The notes under the pieces are model-generated. The model was not told the origin of the DNA, did not search any database, and was given only the letters and a program-made list of their open reading frames with translations. Shown here one piece after another: positions 32,409 to 43,009 of a stretch of DNA of 64,000 bases. This DNA comes from Candidatus Thermokryptus mobilis. GTDB taxonomy: Bacteria; Bacteroidota; Ignavibacteria; Kryptoniales; Kryptoniaceae. Location: assembly GCF_900070205.1 (NCBI RefSeq), contig NZ_FAOO01000004.1, positions 53,454 through 117,453 on the forward strand, written 5' to 3'. A program made the translations under genes and the position numbers. Every line of letters begins with the position of its first letter. The stretch's first letter is position 1.

Positions 32409-34193
32409 ATGACAGTCGCAGAAACCTACATCAAAGGGGGAAGTTTCCTAATTCAGGAGAATTCACCTGAGAACATTTTCACACCTGAAGATTTCACTGA
32501 ACAGCATCAGATGATAGCGCAGACAACAAATGATTTTGTTGAGAAAGAGGTTTTGCCAAAAATTGAAGAAATTGAGGAACAAAATTGGGATGTTACCCTT
32601 TCGCTTATGAGAAAAGCTGGGGAAATTGGCTTGCTTGCCGTTGATATACCTGAGGAATATGGGGGGCTTGGGCTTGATAAGACAAGTTCAATGCTCGTGG
32701 CGGAGGGTTTAGGCAGAGCAAGCTCATTCGCAGTTACACATGGGGCACATACCGGTATAGGAACTTTACCTATAGTTTATTTTGGAACGGAAGAACAGAA
32801 AAGAAAATATCTTCCTAAATTTGCAACTGGTGAATTGATTTCGTCTTACGCTTTGACTGAACCGAACGCAGGTTCAGATGCGCTGTCAATCAGAACTACG
32901 GCGACCTTGAGTCCGGATGGAAAATATTACATTTTAAATGGAAGTAAAATTTTCATCACGAACGCAGGGATAGCTGATGTTTATATCACTTTTGCCAAGA
33001 TAAATGGCGAACAATTCACCGGGTTTATCCTTGAGAAAGGATATGAAGGTATATCGCTTGGGAAGGAAGAAAAGAAAATGGGAATAAAAGGTTCATCAAC
33101 AAGGGCATTGATACTTGATAATGTCAAAGTCCCGGTTGAAAATGTCCTCGGTGAGATAGGAAAGGGGCATAAGATTGCGTTTAACATACTTAACATTGGG
33201 AGGTTTAAACTTGGGGCTGGCGTCATCGGTGGAGCAAAAGCGGTAATAACCGAATCGGTTAGATATGCTAAGCAAAGGAAACAATTTGGAAAACCGATAT
33301 CCGACTTCGGTTTGATAAAGCATAAGATTGGAGAAATGGCTATAAGGACATTTGTTGGGGAGAGCATGGTTTATAGGACAGCTGGTTTAATTGATGGGAT
33401 TCTCTCTGGCATAGATAAGTCAAAGCCGGAAGCAAGTGAGATGATGTTGAAGGGAATTGAAGAATATGCGGTTGAATGTTCAATTATAAAGGTTTACGCT
33501 TCGGAAATCCTTGATTATGTGGTTGATGAGGGTGTCCAGATATTTGGTGGATATGGTTATATAGAAGAGTATCCGGTTGCGAGGGCTTATAGGGATTCAA
33601 GGATTAATAGGATTTTTGAGGGGACAAACGAGATAAATCGCCTTGTCATAACAGGGATGTTGTTAAAACGAGCGATGAAAGGTGAATTGCCTTTGATACC
33701 AGCTGCGCAAAAATTGACAGATGAAATAATGGGATTTGGTTCAGCTGAAGAAGAGACAACTGGAATTTTCGCAGAGGAGAAGAAAATGTTAAGATCAGCG
33801 AAGAAAGCTGGTCTATTTGTGGCTGGACTTGCGGTTCAAAAATATATGACCAAACTTGAAGATGAAGAGGAAATAATCGGAAGGATAAGTGACATAATCA
33901 TGGAGATTTACGCTATGGAAAGCGTGATTTTAAGGGTTGAGAAAATGCTCGCTCGCTCTGTGAAAGAGCCGATGGATGTTTATATTGACATTGTTAAAGC
34001 TTTTGTAAATGATGCGGTGATACGAGTTGAAACATACGCAAAGGAAATCTTATCAGCTGTCGCGGATGGGGATATGCTTAGAACTTATTTGACCGCTTTG
34101 AGAAGGTTGATAAAACACACACCGGTTAACACAATAGCCATTAGAAGAAGGATCGCTGATCATCTCATAAATGCCGAAAGATATGCTTTGTGA
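32409..34193 (+). CDS. Acyl-CoA dehydrogenase, large (ACAD9/VLCAD-like) form
   Basis: The 594-residue FAD enzyme oxidises acyl-CoA to enoyl-CoA. It has the family signatures YALTEPNAGSDALSI and FGGYGYIEEYPVARAYRDSRI. The catalytic Glu lies in IFEGTNEINRL. A C-terminal helical extension of about 170 residues is like that of VLCAD/ACAD9 and many Bacteroidetes-group homologues. GAGGTGG precedes the ATG. No other beta-oxidation genes are in the window; an electron-transfer flavoprotein would be the expected acceptor. Confidence 0.9.
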   Translation: MTVAETYIKGGSFLIQENSPENIFTPEDFTEQHQMIAQTTNDFVEKEVLPKIEEIEEQNWDVTLSLMRKAGEIGLLAVDIPEEYGGLGLDKTSSMLVAEGLGRASSFAVTHGAHTGIGTLPIVYFGTEEQKRKYLPKFATGELISSYALTEPNAGSDALSIRTTATLSPDGKYYILNGSKIFITNAGIADVYITFAKINGEQFTGFILEKGYEGISLGKEEKKMGIKGSSTRALILDNVKVPVENVLGEIGKGHKIAFNILNIGRFKLGAGVIGGAKAVITESVRYAKQRKQFGKPISDFGLIKHKIGEMAIRTFVGESMVYRTAGLIDGILSGIDKSKPEASEMMLKGIEEYAVECSIIKVYASEILDYVVDEGVQIFGGYGYIEEYPVARAYRDSRINRIFEGTNEINRLVITGMLLKRAMKGELPLIPAAQKLTDEIMGFGSAEEETTGIFAEEKKMLRSAKKAGLFVAGLAVQKYMTKLEDEEEIIGRISDIIMEIYAMESVILRVEKMLARSVKEPMDVYIDIVKAFVNDAVIRVETYAKEILSAVADGDMLRTYLTALRRLIKHTPVNTIAIRRRIADHLINAERYAL

Positions 34194-34216
34194 AAAATTA
34201 AATCATCAATTAGACG

Positions 34217-35248
34217 ATGTTTCAAAGATTTGAAAATCTAATCACTCCCATTGCGATATTTATCATTGGGATTATAATTGGGATTATCGTTGAAAGGGTT
34301 ATACTTAACAAACTTTACAAGCTCGCTCAGAAGACGAAGTGGGAGGGTGATGATATAATAATTGCTTCACTTCGTGGATGGATCATATTTTGGTTTGCGC
34401 TTGCTGGTTTAAATGCAAGTGTTCTCTTGCTTGGGCTTAAGTCCGAAACAATGGGATATATACAGAAGTTTATAATGATTTTTTACATTTTTTCAGTGAC
34501 GATGGTTCTTGCCAAAATAGGCGTTGGCTTTGTCAATATGTATAGTAGGAAAGCCAAAGATGTTTTGCCTTCAACAAGTTTGTTCGTGAATTTGACAAGG
34601 ATTGTAATTATTGGGATTGGAATACTTGTTATATTGCATTCACTTGGGATTTCAATCGCTCCTCTTTTGACAGCACTTGGGATTGGAGGATTGGCTGTGG
34701 CGCTTGCTTTACAGGATACGCTTTCAAATTTATTTGCTGGCTTGCATATCTTGATGACAAGACAAATAAAACCCGGGGATTATGTCCGACTTGAATCTGG
34801 GGAGGAAGGTTTTGTTGTTGATATAACTTGGAGAAACACGACGATAAGAGAGCTTCCGAACAATTATATCATTGTTCCGAATTCAAAACTTGCTCAAGCG
34901 ATAGTCAAGAATTATTACATGCCTGAGAGAGAAATGTCAGTCGTAATACAAGTTGGCGTAAGTTATGACAGTGACCTTGAAAAGGTGGAGAAGGTTACAA
35001 TTGAAGTGGCAAAGGAGGTTATGCGCGAGGTCCCCGGGGGTATTCCTGAATTTGAACCATTCATAAGATACCACACTTTCGGGGACTCAAGCATTAATTT
35101 TTCTGTTATATTGAGATGTCGCGAGTTCACGGATCAATACATAATCAGGCATGAATTCATAAAAAGGTTACACAAGCGATACCGCCAAGAGGGGATAGTG
35201 ATTCCGTTCCCAATCAGGACGATTTACATCAACAGAAGTGACACTTAA
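34217..35248 (+). CDS. MscS-family mechanosensitive channel
   Basis: The 343-residue protein has about four N-terminal membrane helices, then the pore-lining helix and beta domain of MscS ([41 protein letters not shown]). [24 protein letters not shown] is typical of the channel family. It releases solutes on osmotic down-shock. Its 3' end overlaps the 3' end of the convergent glnA by 4 bases. Confidence 0.9.
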   Translation: MFQRFENLITPIAIFIIGIIIGIIVERVILNKLYKLAQKTKWEGDDIIIASLRGWIIFWFALAGLNASVLLLGLKSETMGYIQKFIMIFYIFSVTMVLAKIGVGFVNMYSRKAKDVLPSTSLFVNLTRIVIIGIGILVILHSLGISIAPLLTALGIGGLAVALALQDTLSNLFAGLHILMTRQIKPGDYVRLESGEEGFVVDITWRNTTIRELPNNYIIVPNSKLAQAIVKNYYMPEREMSVVIQVGVSYDSDLEKVEKVTIEVAKEVMREVPGGIPEFEPFIRYHTFGDSSINFSVILRCREFTDQYIIRHEFIKRLHKRYRQEGIVIPFPIRTIYINRSDT

Positions 35249-36666
35249 ACATCAAAATAGAGCATAAATTCATATGGATGCGGTCTCATCCTCATTGGAT
35301 TCACTTCCTTTTCCCATTTATACTTTATCCACGCCTCTATGACATCTTCCGTGAAGACATCACCGCGGAGAAGAAACTCGTGGTCTCTTTCAAGTGCTTT
35401 AAGCGCTTCTTCAAGCGAGCCGGGTGTTGATGGTATGTTTTTTAACTCCTCGGGTGGAAGCGAATAAATGTCCTTATCAAGCGGTTCACCTGGATCAATT
35501 TTATTTATTATACCATCAATTCCTGCCATAAGCATAGCTGAAAAAGCAAGGTAAGGATTGCAAGAGCCATCAGGGAATCTGACTTCAATTCTTTTTGCTT
35601 TGGGGCTTGATGAATAAGTAGGTATGCGAATTGCTGCGCTTCTATTTCTTTGTGAATAGGCAAGATTAACTGGGGCTTCAAAACCCGGGACAAGCCGTTT
35701 ATATGAGTTTGTCGTTGGATTTGTAAAAGCACATAGAGCAGGTGCATGTTTTAAAATCCCGCCAATGTAATAAAGGGCGATCTCACTTAAATTCGCATAT
35801 CCATTTCCGTAAAACAATGGCTGACCATTTTTCCATAAGCTCTGGTGACAGTGCATACCAGAGCCATTATCTCCAAAAATTGGTTTTGGCATGAAAGTAG
35901 CTGTTTTACCATGTCTTCTTGCAACATTCTTAACAATGTATTTAAATATCAAAAGATTGTCAGCGCATTTGACGAGTGGAGCGAAGCGGAAATCAATCTC
36001 GCATTGCCCGCCAGTGGCAACCTCGTGATGTTGAGCTTCAACTTGTAAACCGCATTGTTCCATTATTAAAACCATCTCATTCCTTATGTCATTTAAAGAA
36101 TCGGTTGGTGGCACAGGGAAATACCCTTCTTTATATCTGGGTTTATACCCGAGATTTGGTTTTTCATCTCTTCCTGAGTTCCATTGACCTTCAATTGAGT
36201 CAATGTAATAATATCCCTCGTGCGCATTTTGATCAAAGCGAACATTATCAAAGATGAAAAACTCCGCTTCTGGACCAAAATAAACAACATCAGCTATACC
36301 CGTTGATTTAAGATACGCCTCTGCCTTTTGAGCTATATATCGTGGACACCTTTCGTATTTTTCTTTTGTTATTGGGTCATATACATCACAAATTAAGCTT
36401 AAGGTTGGTACCTCTATAAACGGATCAATGAAAGCAGTCGTCGGGTCTGGAATTACAAGCATATCGCTTTCGTTTATACTTTTCCAGCCCCTGATGCTTG
36501 AACCATCAAACCCAAAACCATCTTCAAACGAACTTTCAGTTAACTCATGGACTGGGACGCTGAAGTGTTGCCATTGTCCTGGGAAATCCATAAACTTCAA
36601 ATCAATCATTTTAATTTTGTGTTCCTTGATAATCCTGAAGATGTTTTCAATTGCTTCGCTTTTCAT
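35245..36666 (-). CDS. glnA: Glutamine synthetase type I
   Basis: The 473-residue enzyme makes glutamine from glutamate, ammonia and ATP. Signatures are [11 protein letters not shown], the ATP-binding [36 protein letters not shown] and the C-terminal [15 protein letters not shown]. Near the C-terminus [12 protein letters not shown] matches the segment holding the adenylylated Tyr of the enterobacterial GSI-beta enzyme, so this control is possible. It lies 32 bases downstream of an Lrp-type regulator on the same strand, which may control it. Confidence 0.95.
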   Translation of the reverse strand: MKSEAIENIFRIIKEHKIKMIDLKFMDFPGQWQHFSVPVHELTESSFEDGFGFDGSSIRGWKSINESDMLVIPDPTTAFIDPFIEVPTLSLICDVYDPITKEKYERCPRYIAQKAEAYLKSTGIADVVYFGPEAEFFIFDNVRFDQNAHEGYYYIDSIEGQWNSGRDEKPNLGYKPRYKEGYFPVPPTDSLNDIRNEMVLIMEQCGLQVEAQHHEVATGGQCEIDFRFAPLVKCADNLLIFKYIVKNVARRHGKTATFMPKPIFGDNGSGMHCHQSLWKNGQPLFYGNGYANLSEIALYYIGGILKHAPALCAFTNPTTNSYKRLVPGFEAPVNLAYSQRNRSAAIRIPTYSSSPKAKRIEVRFPDGSCNPYLAFSAMLMAGIDGIINKIDPGEPLDKDIYSLPPEELKNIPSTPGSLEEALKALERDHEFLLRGDVFTEDVIEAWIKYKWEKEVNPMRMRPHPYEFMLYFDV

Positions 36667-36698
36667 GCGTTTTTGACCGTTTTGTTTTTGATTAATTA

Positions 36699-37163
36699 TT
36701 ATTTCTCATCAGAAATTTTTATTCTTGTCGTCTCTTTAATCGTTGATAAAACTATATTTGTCCTTGTGCCAGTGACCCCTGGCCAGGATTGAATTCTTGC
36801 GAGGAGTTTTTCAAGTGTTGATGTGTTTTTGGTTTTTACTTTAAGTAAATGCGAACCTTCACCGGTGATTGAATGGCACTCAAGTATCTCGTCAACTTCC
36901 ATCACACGCTCAATGAAAAGCGGGTAATTTTTTGATGAATCAATGCTAACAAACACAAACGCAGTTATATCTTTACCAAGTTTTTTTGAGTCAAGGATAG
37001 CTGTATAACCCTTTATAACTCCGGCATCTTCAAGTTTTTTCATTCGTTCACTTACCGATGGAACTGATAGCCCTGTGGCTTGAGCGATTTCATTTCTTTT
37101 CATTCTGCCATTTTTTTGGAGCAAATCCAAAATTTTAAGGTCAATATCATCAAAATTAATCAT
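36699..37163 (-). CDS. Lrp/AsnC-family transcriptional regulator
   Basis: The 154-residue protein has an N-terminal winged helix ([41 protein letters not shown]) and a C-terminal RAM domain (amino acid binding and oligomer formation; [15 protein letters not shown]). It stands just upstream of glnA with 32 bases between, and a strong promoter precedes it. Control of nitrogen or amino acid genes, including glnA and its own gene, is likely but inferred. It is divergent from nfeD. Confidence 0.9.
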   Translation of the reverse strand: MINFDDIDLKILDLLQKNGRMKRNEIAQATGLSVPSVSERMKKLEDAGVIKGYTAILDSKKLGKDITAFVFVSIDSSKNYPLFIERVMEVDEILECHSITGEGSHLLKVKTKNTSTLEKLLARIQSWPGVTGTRTNIVLSTIKETTRIKISDEK

Positions 37164-37216
37164 TTTTTAGGATAAATTTTATTTTAAGCTAATTTTTTAA
37201 GGAAAAAATCGCACTT

Positions 37217-37245
37217 AATATAATAAAATTGGATGAAATTGTCAA
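37217..37245 (-). promoter_or_regulatory. Sigma-70-type promoter of the Lrp-type regulator and glnA
   Basis: On the minus strand TTGACA (37245-37240), a 17-base spacer and TATATT (37222-37217) stand about 50 bases before the start of the regulator gene. The match to consensus is strong, and the sequence shares TTGACAATTTCA with the promoter at 19740. Confidence 0.55.
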
Positions 37246-37327
37246 GTGTTTTTATAAGTCCGTGGTCGGTTTTGATTTCCCCAAACGTTGTTTCGTTTTC
37301 TTGCAACAAAGCAACTTTTTTCGTAAA

Positions 37328-37346
37328 ATTGTCTTTGGAAGACAAA
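37328..37346. promoter_or_regulatory. Inverted repeat upstream of nfeD
   Basis: ATTGTCTT-TGG-AAGACAAT is a perfect 8-bp inverted repeat 18 bases before the nfeD start. It could be an operator or a leader hairpin. The nfeD start itself has no good SD. Confidence 0.35.
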
Positions 37347-37364
37347 TAAATCAACTCCCTTGTG

Positions 37365-38660
37365 ATGAGAAAATTAATTTTCCTTTTGTTTTTTGCGAGT
37401 GTGCCTAATTTTGCCGATAATTTCGTTTATGTTATAAAAGTTGAAGGCACGATAAATCCGGCTACCGCTGAGTATATATCAAGTTCAATAAAGAAAGCAA
37501 CGGAAGAGGGCGCCGAGTGTCTTGTTATAGAACTTGACACTCCTGGGGGATTGCTTGAATCAACAAGAAGCATTGTAAAGTCAATTCTTTCAGCCGAGAT
37601 TCCTATTGTAGTTTTCGTTTATCCATCCGGGGCGAGAGCTGGTTCAGCGGGTGTTTTTATAACGCTTTCGGCTCATATTGCGGTTATGGCTCCGGGGACA
37701 AATATCGGCGCAGCTCATCCGGTCGGAATCGGCGGTATGGGTGATACTTCAAAGGTGATGGAGCAGAAGATAACCAATGACGCTGCAGCTTTTGTTAGAA
37801 CCATCGCGGAAAAAAGAAATAGAAATGTTAAGTGGGCTGAAAAAGCCGTCCGAGAAAGCATATCCTCAACCGAGACGGAAGCTTTAAAGGACAGCGTCAT
37901 TGATTTGATAGCTAAGGATTTAAATGACCTCCTTGACAAAATTGACGGTAGGAAGGTTAAAATTGATTCTGGTGAAAAAATTTTACGCACAAAAGATGCC
38001 AAAGTTAAGTTTGTTGAAATGAACTGGCGTGAAAAGCTTCTTGCGTTGATAAGTGATCCGAATATAGCCTATATACTTCTCTTACTTGGGATTTATGGGA
38101 TTTTGTTTGAACTTTATAATCCAGGAGCAATTTTCCCTGGAGTTATAGGAGCTATTTGTTTGATACTTGCCTTTTACTCTTTGCAGGCACTGCCGATAAA
38201 CTACGCTGGGCTTGCCCTGATAATACTTGGCATAATTTTGCTTTTACTTGAGATAAAAATTGTAAGTCATGGGCTTTTGACAATTGGCGGTGCCATTTCC
38301 CTTTTACTCGGTTCAATAATGTTAATAAACTCTCCGTTTGAGCTTATGCAGATTTCTTTAACCGTGATAATAACGGCGGTTGCTTTGACCGTTCTTTTCT
38401 TTCTTTTTGCCATAGGTATGGCTTTGAAAGCTCAAAGAAGAAAACCGACCACGGGGAAAGAGGCTCTAGTTGGAGAGAAGGGAATAGCTCTTACAAAGTT
38501 TAAGCCAGCATCAAACGGTTGGGCTACAGGACAAGTCAGAGTGCACGGCGAAATATGGAAAGCGATGAGTCAAGATGTTATAAATCCAAATGAAGAGATA
38601 GTTGTTCAAGGCATTGAAGGGTTGACATTAAAAGTTGCAAAGAGCGACAAACAAAAATAA
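37365..38660 (+). CDS. nfeD: NfeD-type membrane serine protease (ClpP-class), long form
   Basis: The 431-residue protein has a signal peptide and a ClpP/SppA-like protease domain. It shows LDTPGGLLESTRSIV, then the catalytic Ser in GARAGSAGVFI and PGTNIGAAHPVG. Four or so membrane helices follow (about 235-350), and the C-terminal OB-fold typical of NfeD ends the protein. Long NfeD proteins cleave stomatin-like partners, and a slipin gene follows 23 bases downstream, the classic pair. The ATG at 37365 directly follows an in-frame GTG at 37362; either could serve. Confidence 0.9.
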   Translation: MRKLIFLLFFASVPNFADNFVYVIKVEGTINPATAEYISSSIKKATEEGAECLVIELDTPGGLLESTRSIVKSILSAEIPIVVFVYPSGARAGSAGVFITLSAHIAVMAPGTNIGAAHPVGIGGMGDTSKVMEQKITNDAAAFVRTIAEKRNRNVKWAEKAVRESISSTETEALKDSVIDLIAKDLNDLLDKIDGRKVKIDSGEKILRTKDAKVKFVEMNWREKLLALISDPNIAYILLLLGIYGILFELYNPGAIFPGVIGAICLILAFYSLQALPINYAGLALIILGIILLLLEIKIVSHGLLTIGGAISLLLGSIMLINSPFELMQISLTVIITAVALTVLFFLFAIGMALKAQRRKPTTGKEALVGEKGIALTKFKPASNGWATGQVRVHGEIWKAMSQDVINPNEEIVVQGIEGLTLKVAKSDKQK

Positions 38661-38683
38661 AAAATTAAAGCTGGAGGATTGCT

Positions 38684-39442
38684 ATGACAATATCACTTTT
38701 GACTGTAATCATTGTTTTTTTGATCATCATACTTTCAAGCGCAATAAGAGTTCTGCGTGAATATGAGAGAGGTGTCATTTTCCGACTTGGTAGGTTGATC
38801 GGAGCTAAAGGACCTGGGCTTATACTTTTGATCCCGATAGTTGATAGAATGGTTAAGGTCAGCTTAAGGACAGTCGCCTTAGATGTCCCACCTCAAGATG
38901 TTATAACAAGGGACAATGTTTCAATAAAGGTGAATGCTGTTGTTTATTTTAGAGTTGTTGACCCTGAGAGAGCGATCGTTGAAGTTGAAGATTATCTTTA
39001 CGCCACATCTCAGCTTTCACAGACAACTTTGAGAAGTGTCCTTGGACAAAGCGAACTTGATGAAATACTTGCTGAGAGGGAAAAGATCAATCAGAATCTA
39101 CAGCAAATAATTGATGCGCACACCGATCCTTGGGGTATTAAAGTTTCAATGGTTGAGATCAAGCATGTTGATTTACCTGCTGAGATGCAGAGGGCTATGG
39201 CAAGGCAGGCGGAAGCAGAAAGGGAAAGAAGAGCTAAGGTGATAAGTGCCGAAGGAGAATATCAAGCTGCACAGCGACTTGCCGAAGCTGCACAAATCAT
39301 TGGACAATATCCGACGGCAATTCAATTGAGATTTTTGCAAACGCTCTCGGAGGTCGCATCTGAAAGAAATTCAACGACGATCTTCCCTATCCCAATTGAG
39401 CTGATAAGACCCTTTATTGAAGCTGGGGACAAGAAAAAATAA
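38684..39442 (+). CDS. Slipin (stomatin/SPFH band 7 protein)
   Basis: The 252-residue protein has one N-terminal membrane hairpin ([19 protein letters not shown]) and a band 7 domain ([36 protein letters not shown] split by description; [28 protein letters not shown]). A coiled helix rich in Glu/Arg/Ala follows. It forms membrane microdomain oligomers and is the usual partner and substrate of NfeD. GGAGG precedes the ATG. Confidence 0.92.
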   Translation: MTISLLTVIIVFLIIILSSAIRVLREYERGVIFRLGRLIGAKGPGLILLIPIVDRMVKVSLRTVALDVPPQDVITRDNVSIKVNAVVYFRVVDPERAIVEVEDYLYATSQLSQTTLRSVLGQSELDEILAEREKINQNLQQIIDAHTDPWGIKVSMVEIKHVDLPAEMQRAMARQAEAERERRAKVISAEGEYQAAQRLAEAAQIIGQYPTAIQLRFLQTLSEVASERNSTTIFPIPIELIRPFIEAGDKKK

Positions 39443-39459
39443 AAGGGATTTTATAAAGA

Positions 39460-40374
39460 TTGAATTTACTTGTTGTTGGTTCAATAGCGCTTGACACAAT
39501 TGAAACACCTTTTGCAAGTGTGTCTGAAACCCCTGGTGGTTCAGCACTATATATATCAATCTCGGCAAGCTACTTCACCGATTCAATAGGTCTTGTTGGT
39601 ATAGTTGGAGATGATTTCCCCAAAGATGTAATTGATGAACTAAAACAAAGAAATGTAAACCTTAGTGGACTTAAAATAGTCCCGGGTGAAAGAACTTTCA
39701 GATGGGCTGGGAAATATCACTATGATATGAACACAAGGGAGACGATTTACACCCAACTCAATGTTTTTTCTGACTTTGACCCTATTATACCTGATCATTT
39801 TAAATCAAGTAAATACATCTGCCTTGGGAACATTGATCCAGTCCTTCAGATGAAGGTTTTAAATCAAGTTCGGAGTCCTAAACTTGTCATAGCAGATACT
39901 ATGAATTTTTGGATTGAACGAAAGTTTGATGAGCTTCTTGAGACATTAAAACATGTAAATGTGCTGATTGTAAATGATGCGGAAGCCAGGCAAATTGCCA
40001 GAGAGCCGAATTTGATAAAAGCCGGTAGAAAAATTTTAAAACTTGGTCCCGATGTCGTGATAATAAAGAAGGGGGAACACGGCGCTGTTCTTATGATTGA
40101 TAATGCGATTTTTTCAGCTCCAGCTTACCCAATTGAGGCAATTCAAGACCCAACCGGGGCTGGTGATACATTTGCTGGTGGGTTTGCCGGATGGCTTGCG
40201 AGGACGGATGATGTTTCTGAGAAAAATTTGAGAAGAGCTGTCATTTATGGGAGCGCAATCGCTTCGTTCTGTGTTGAGGACTTCGGAATTAACAGAATTA
40301 GGAAACTTTCATGGGAGGATATACAAAAAAGATTTAGGGCTTTTAAGGAGATGACAAGTTTTGAGGTTGATTGA
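39460..40374 (+). CDS. PfkB-family sugar/nucleoside kinase
   Basis: The 304-residue kinase has the PfkB N-terminal GGSALYISISASYF region and the catalytic signature DPTGAGDTFAGGFAGWLA with its Asp. The closest bacterial relatives are annotated as sugar or nucleoside kinases; the substrate is not clear. It starts with TTG, and a weak AGGGA lies about 12 bases upstream, so the start is moderately certain. It follows the slipin gene by 17 bases. Confidence 0.83.
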   Translation: MNLLVVGSIALDTIETPFASVSETPGGSALYISISASYFTDSIGLVGIVGDDFPKDVIDELKQRNVNLSGLKIVPGERTFRWAGKYHYDMNTRETIYTQLNVFSDFDPIIPDHFKSSKYICLGNIDPVLQMKVLNQVRSPKLVIADTMNFWIERKFDELLETLKHVNVLIVNDAEARQIAREPNLIKAGRKILKLGPDVVIIKKGEHGAVLMIDNAIFSAPAYPIEAIQDPTGAGDTFAGGFAGWLARTDDVSEKNLRRAVIYGSAIASFCVEDFGINRIRKLSWEDIQKRFRAFKEMTSFEVD

Positions 40375-40398
40375 GCAATACATGATTTACTAACAAAG

Positions 40399-42987
40399 TT
40401 GAATGAGAAGGTGAAAAAGTTTCAAATTTTATTTTTGTTAATTTTTTTAAGCACAAATTCACCAATGGTATTTCCCTCGGAGAAAAAATTTCTTATCAAC
40501 GGTGAACCCACATTTACAGGGCTTGATGCGGGGATGTTTCAAGATACCAACACGAGAATTAAAATTGACCTTTCCGGAAAATGGCTCGCTAAGGTTGAGA
40601 ACAAATGGATTGAAATACAAGTACCATCAGCATACGACTTCACAGGGGATGTCACTTTCAGAAAAAATTTTAACCTATCTGATTCAATCTTGAATAACAT
40701 GACGCTTTTTCTTGTCTCTTACGGGATAAATTATGAGTGTGAGATATTCATCAACGGTCAGTTTTTGTCAAGTCATATTGGTGGTTACACATCGTTCGTT
40801 GTAAAAATCCCAGACAGGATGTTGAATTTCGGAGACAATGTGATTGAGATAAGGGTTAGTAATAAACTTAACTCAAGGACTACTATTCCATTGAGGCACC
40901 AAGTTTGGGCGTGGAGAAATTACGGTGGGATTTTTCGTGATATCTACATCCTTGCAACTCCGAAGGTTTGGATTGACGACGCAAAAGTTAAATATACATT
41001 TGGAAGCAATTACGCTGTTTTGAATGGAGAAATTGAATTATATGTGTCGTCCGTTGAGATTTCAAGGATTTTCCGAGATAAAAATTTTGAACTCAAGCTT
41101 CAGATTTTTGAGAGAGAGAATAATACTTTTGTCGCTGAGACGGCACCAGTTAAATTTTTTATTGATGATTCAAGAAGTCAAAAGATCAACTTGCCATTTA
41201 CTATATATAACCCGAAGATGTGGAGCCCCGAGTCCCCATCACTTTACATTTTGAAATTGATTTTGACGAACTTAGGAAATGTAGTTGATGAGTTTATCAT
41301 TCTCACCGGGTTTAGGGATGTGAAAATTTTAAATGGCGACATTTATTTAAATGGGAAAAGATTTATTTTTAAGGGAATCTCAAGGCATGAGGACCATCCG
41401 AAATATGGCAACTCCCTAACCTATGAGGAGATGGAAAAAGACATAGTTTTGATAAAAAATCTCGGCGCAAATGCAATTCGCCTCGGGCATTATCCCGCTC
41501 ATCCTTATGTTTTGAATCTTTGCGATAGATATGGGCTTTTCGTCCTTGAGGAGATACCTGTTTGGAATGTTCCCGCTGATATACTGACAGAAGAAAGATA
41601 TATCTCCTTAGCTAAGGATTATGTCTATGAGATGATAAATCGCGACAAGAATCATCCATCTGTTTTTGCTTGGGGGATAGGAAATGAGTTTGATTCTGCT
41701 GAGCCGATCGCAAGAAGATATGTTGAGGAGTTGAGGAAATTTATCCGGGCAATTGATGATAGACCCGTTTATTATGTCTCAAGGATGATAAAAAATGATG
41801 TTTGTGCTGATCTTGTTGACATCGCCTGTGTAAATGTTTATATAGATGATTTGAGAAAATTTTCCGAGAATATATCGTTTTGGAAATCAAAATATAAAAA
41901 TAAACCAGTTGTGATAAGTGAGTATGGCAAAGCTGTTCAACTTGGAAATAGGAATGGGTATTCCGATCCTTTGTCATATGAAAGTCAGGCGAAGTATATA
42001 CTTGAAAGGTATAGGTTGATTCAAGAGTTTGATTTGGATGGTTCTTTTGTTTGGATTTTTGCTGATTGGAAGGGGGAAAGACCTGTTTTAACTTTGCCGA
42101 ACAGTGATCGCTATCTTTACACAATGGGTCTTGTATCTTATGATAGATCTGAAAAGCGTCCAGCGTATGAGGTTTTAAAAGCCCTTTACACCGAGGGGAA
42201 AATCCCAGCACTTCCAATTGGTGATTATTCAGAGCCTATTCCGACAGTTTATACCATCATAGGAATTATCTTGCTTCTTTCTCTTTCTTATATCTATTAC
42301 TCATATCGCTGGTTCAGAGAGAATCTTAACAGGGCTCTTTTCAAGCCGTATAACTTTTTCGCAGATGTCAGAGATCAGTATTTAATTTCAAGCGGACAGA
42401 CGACGATACTTTCGCTTATCTTATCTTCAACATTTGGGATTTTCATTGCTGGCGTTTTGAACCGATTAAAGCAGAATGAATATCTTGATTATATTCTGAC
42501 ACATTTTATATTCGTTGACCAACTGAAAGTGAAGTTGATTTCAATCATTTGGGACCCGCTTTATTCTTCAATTTTCTTTTCAATTTTATCTTTCGTTTCA
42601 ATTCTATTTATCGCTCTTTTGATTCAATTTTTCTCAACCTTTGTTAAGGTGAAAGTTTACCCCAGCCATTCGTATTCGGTTGCTGTGTGGTCATTTTTGC
42701 CTTTGATATTTTTAATCCCAATTGATATGATTTTGTACAGGGTGATAAATGGATTTGGGTCGGGTTTGGTGATCGTTTTAATTGGGGTTTTCGTTTGTTT
42801 GATTTCTTTTGTAAGGTTGGTGAAAGGGATTGCGATAATTTATGAGGTTAAGCAGTTGCGTGTTGGCGTTGTTTCCGTTGCATTGATTTTAGTTGTTTTA
42901 GGTTTCATATTGCTTTATTATAATTATAAGTTTTCGTCCTTTGCATATTTGAAGTTTTTTCTGAACATTTTGAATAGCACAAAGTAA
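40399..42987 (+). CDS. Glycoside hydrolase family 2 enzyme fused to a polytopic membrane domain
   Basis: The 862-residue protein has a signal peptide or N-anchor and a GH2 sugar-binding domain (about 45-190, ending WRNYGGIFRDIYI). An Ig-like domain and a TIM barrel follow. The acid/base Glu lies in WGIGNEFDS (near 430) and the nucleophile in VISEYGKA (near 507). From about residue 614 the sequence changes to about seven hydrophobic helices, unlike normal GH2 enzymes. It would tether the barrel to the outer face of the inner membrane. Beta-glucuronidase- or beta-galactosidase-like activity is inferred. The start is TTG; an in-frame GTG at 40411 is possible. Confidence 0.83.
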   Translation: MNEKVKKFQILFLLIFLSTNSPMVFPSEKKFLINGEPTFTGLDAGMFQDTNTRIKIDLSGKWLAKVENKWIEIQVPSAYDFTGDVTFRKNFNLSDSILNNMTLFLVSYGINYECEIFINGQFLSSHIGGYTSFVVKIPDRMLNFGDNVIEIRVSNKLNSRTTIPLRHQVWAWRNYGGIFRDIYILATPKVWIDDAKVKYTFGSNYAVLNGEIELYVSSVEISRIFRDKNFELKLQIFERENNTFVAETAPVKFFIDDSRSQKINLPFTIYNPKMWSPESPSLYILKLILTNLGNVVDEFIILTGFRDVKILNGDIYLNGKRFIFKGISRHEDHPKYGNSLTYEEMEKDIVLIKNLGANAIRLGHYPAHPYVLNLCDRYGLFVLEEIPVWNVPADILTEERYISLAKDYVYEMINRDKNHPSVFAWGIGNEFDSAEPIARRYVEELRKFIRAIDDRPVYYVSRMIKNDVCADLVDIACVNVYIDDLRKFSENISFWKSKYKNKPVVISEYGKAVQLGNRNGYSDPLSYESQAKYILERYRLIQEFDLDGSFVWIFADWKGERPVLTLPNSDRYLYTMGLVSYDRSEKRPAYEVLKALYTEGKIPALPIGDYSEPIPTVYTIIGIILLLSLSYIYYSYRWFRENLNRALFKPYNFFADVRDQYLISSGQTTILSLILSSTFGIFIAGVLNRLKQNEYLDYILTHFIFVDQLKVKLISIIWDPLYSSIFFSILSFVSILFIALLIQFFSTFVKVKVYPSHSYSVAVWSFLPLIFLIPIDMILYRVINGFGSGLVIVLIGVFVCLISFVRLVKGIAIIYEVKQLRVGVVSVALILVVLGFILLYYNYKFSSFAYLKFFLNILNSTK

Positions 42988-43009
42988 AAAGAAAAAGTTA
43001 TGGGGTTAG

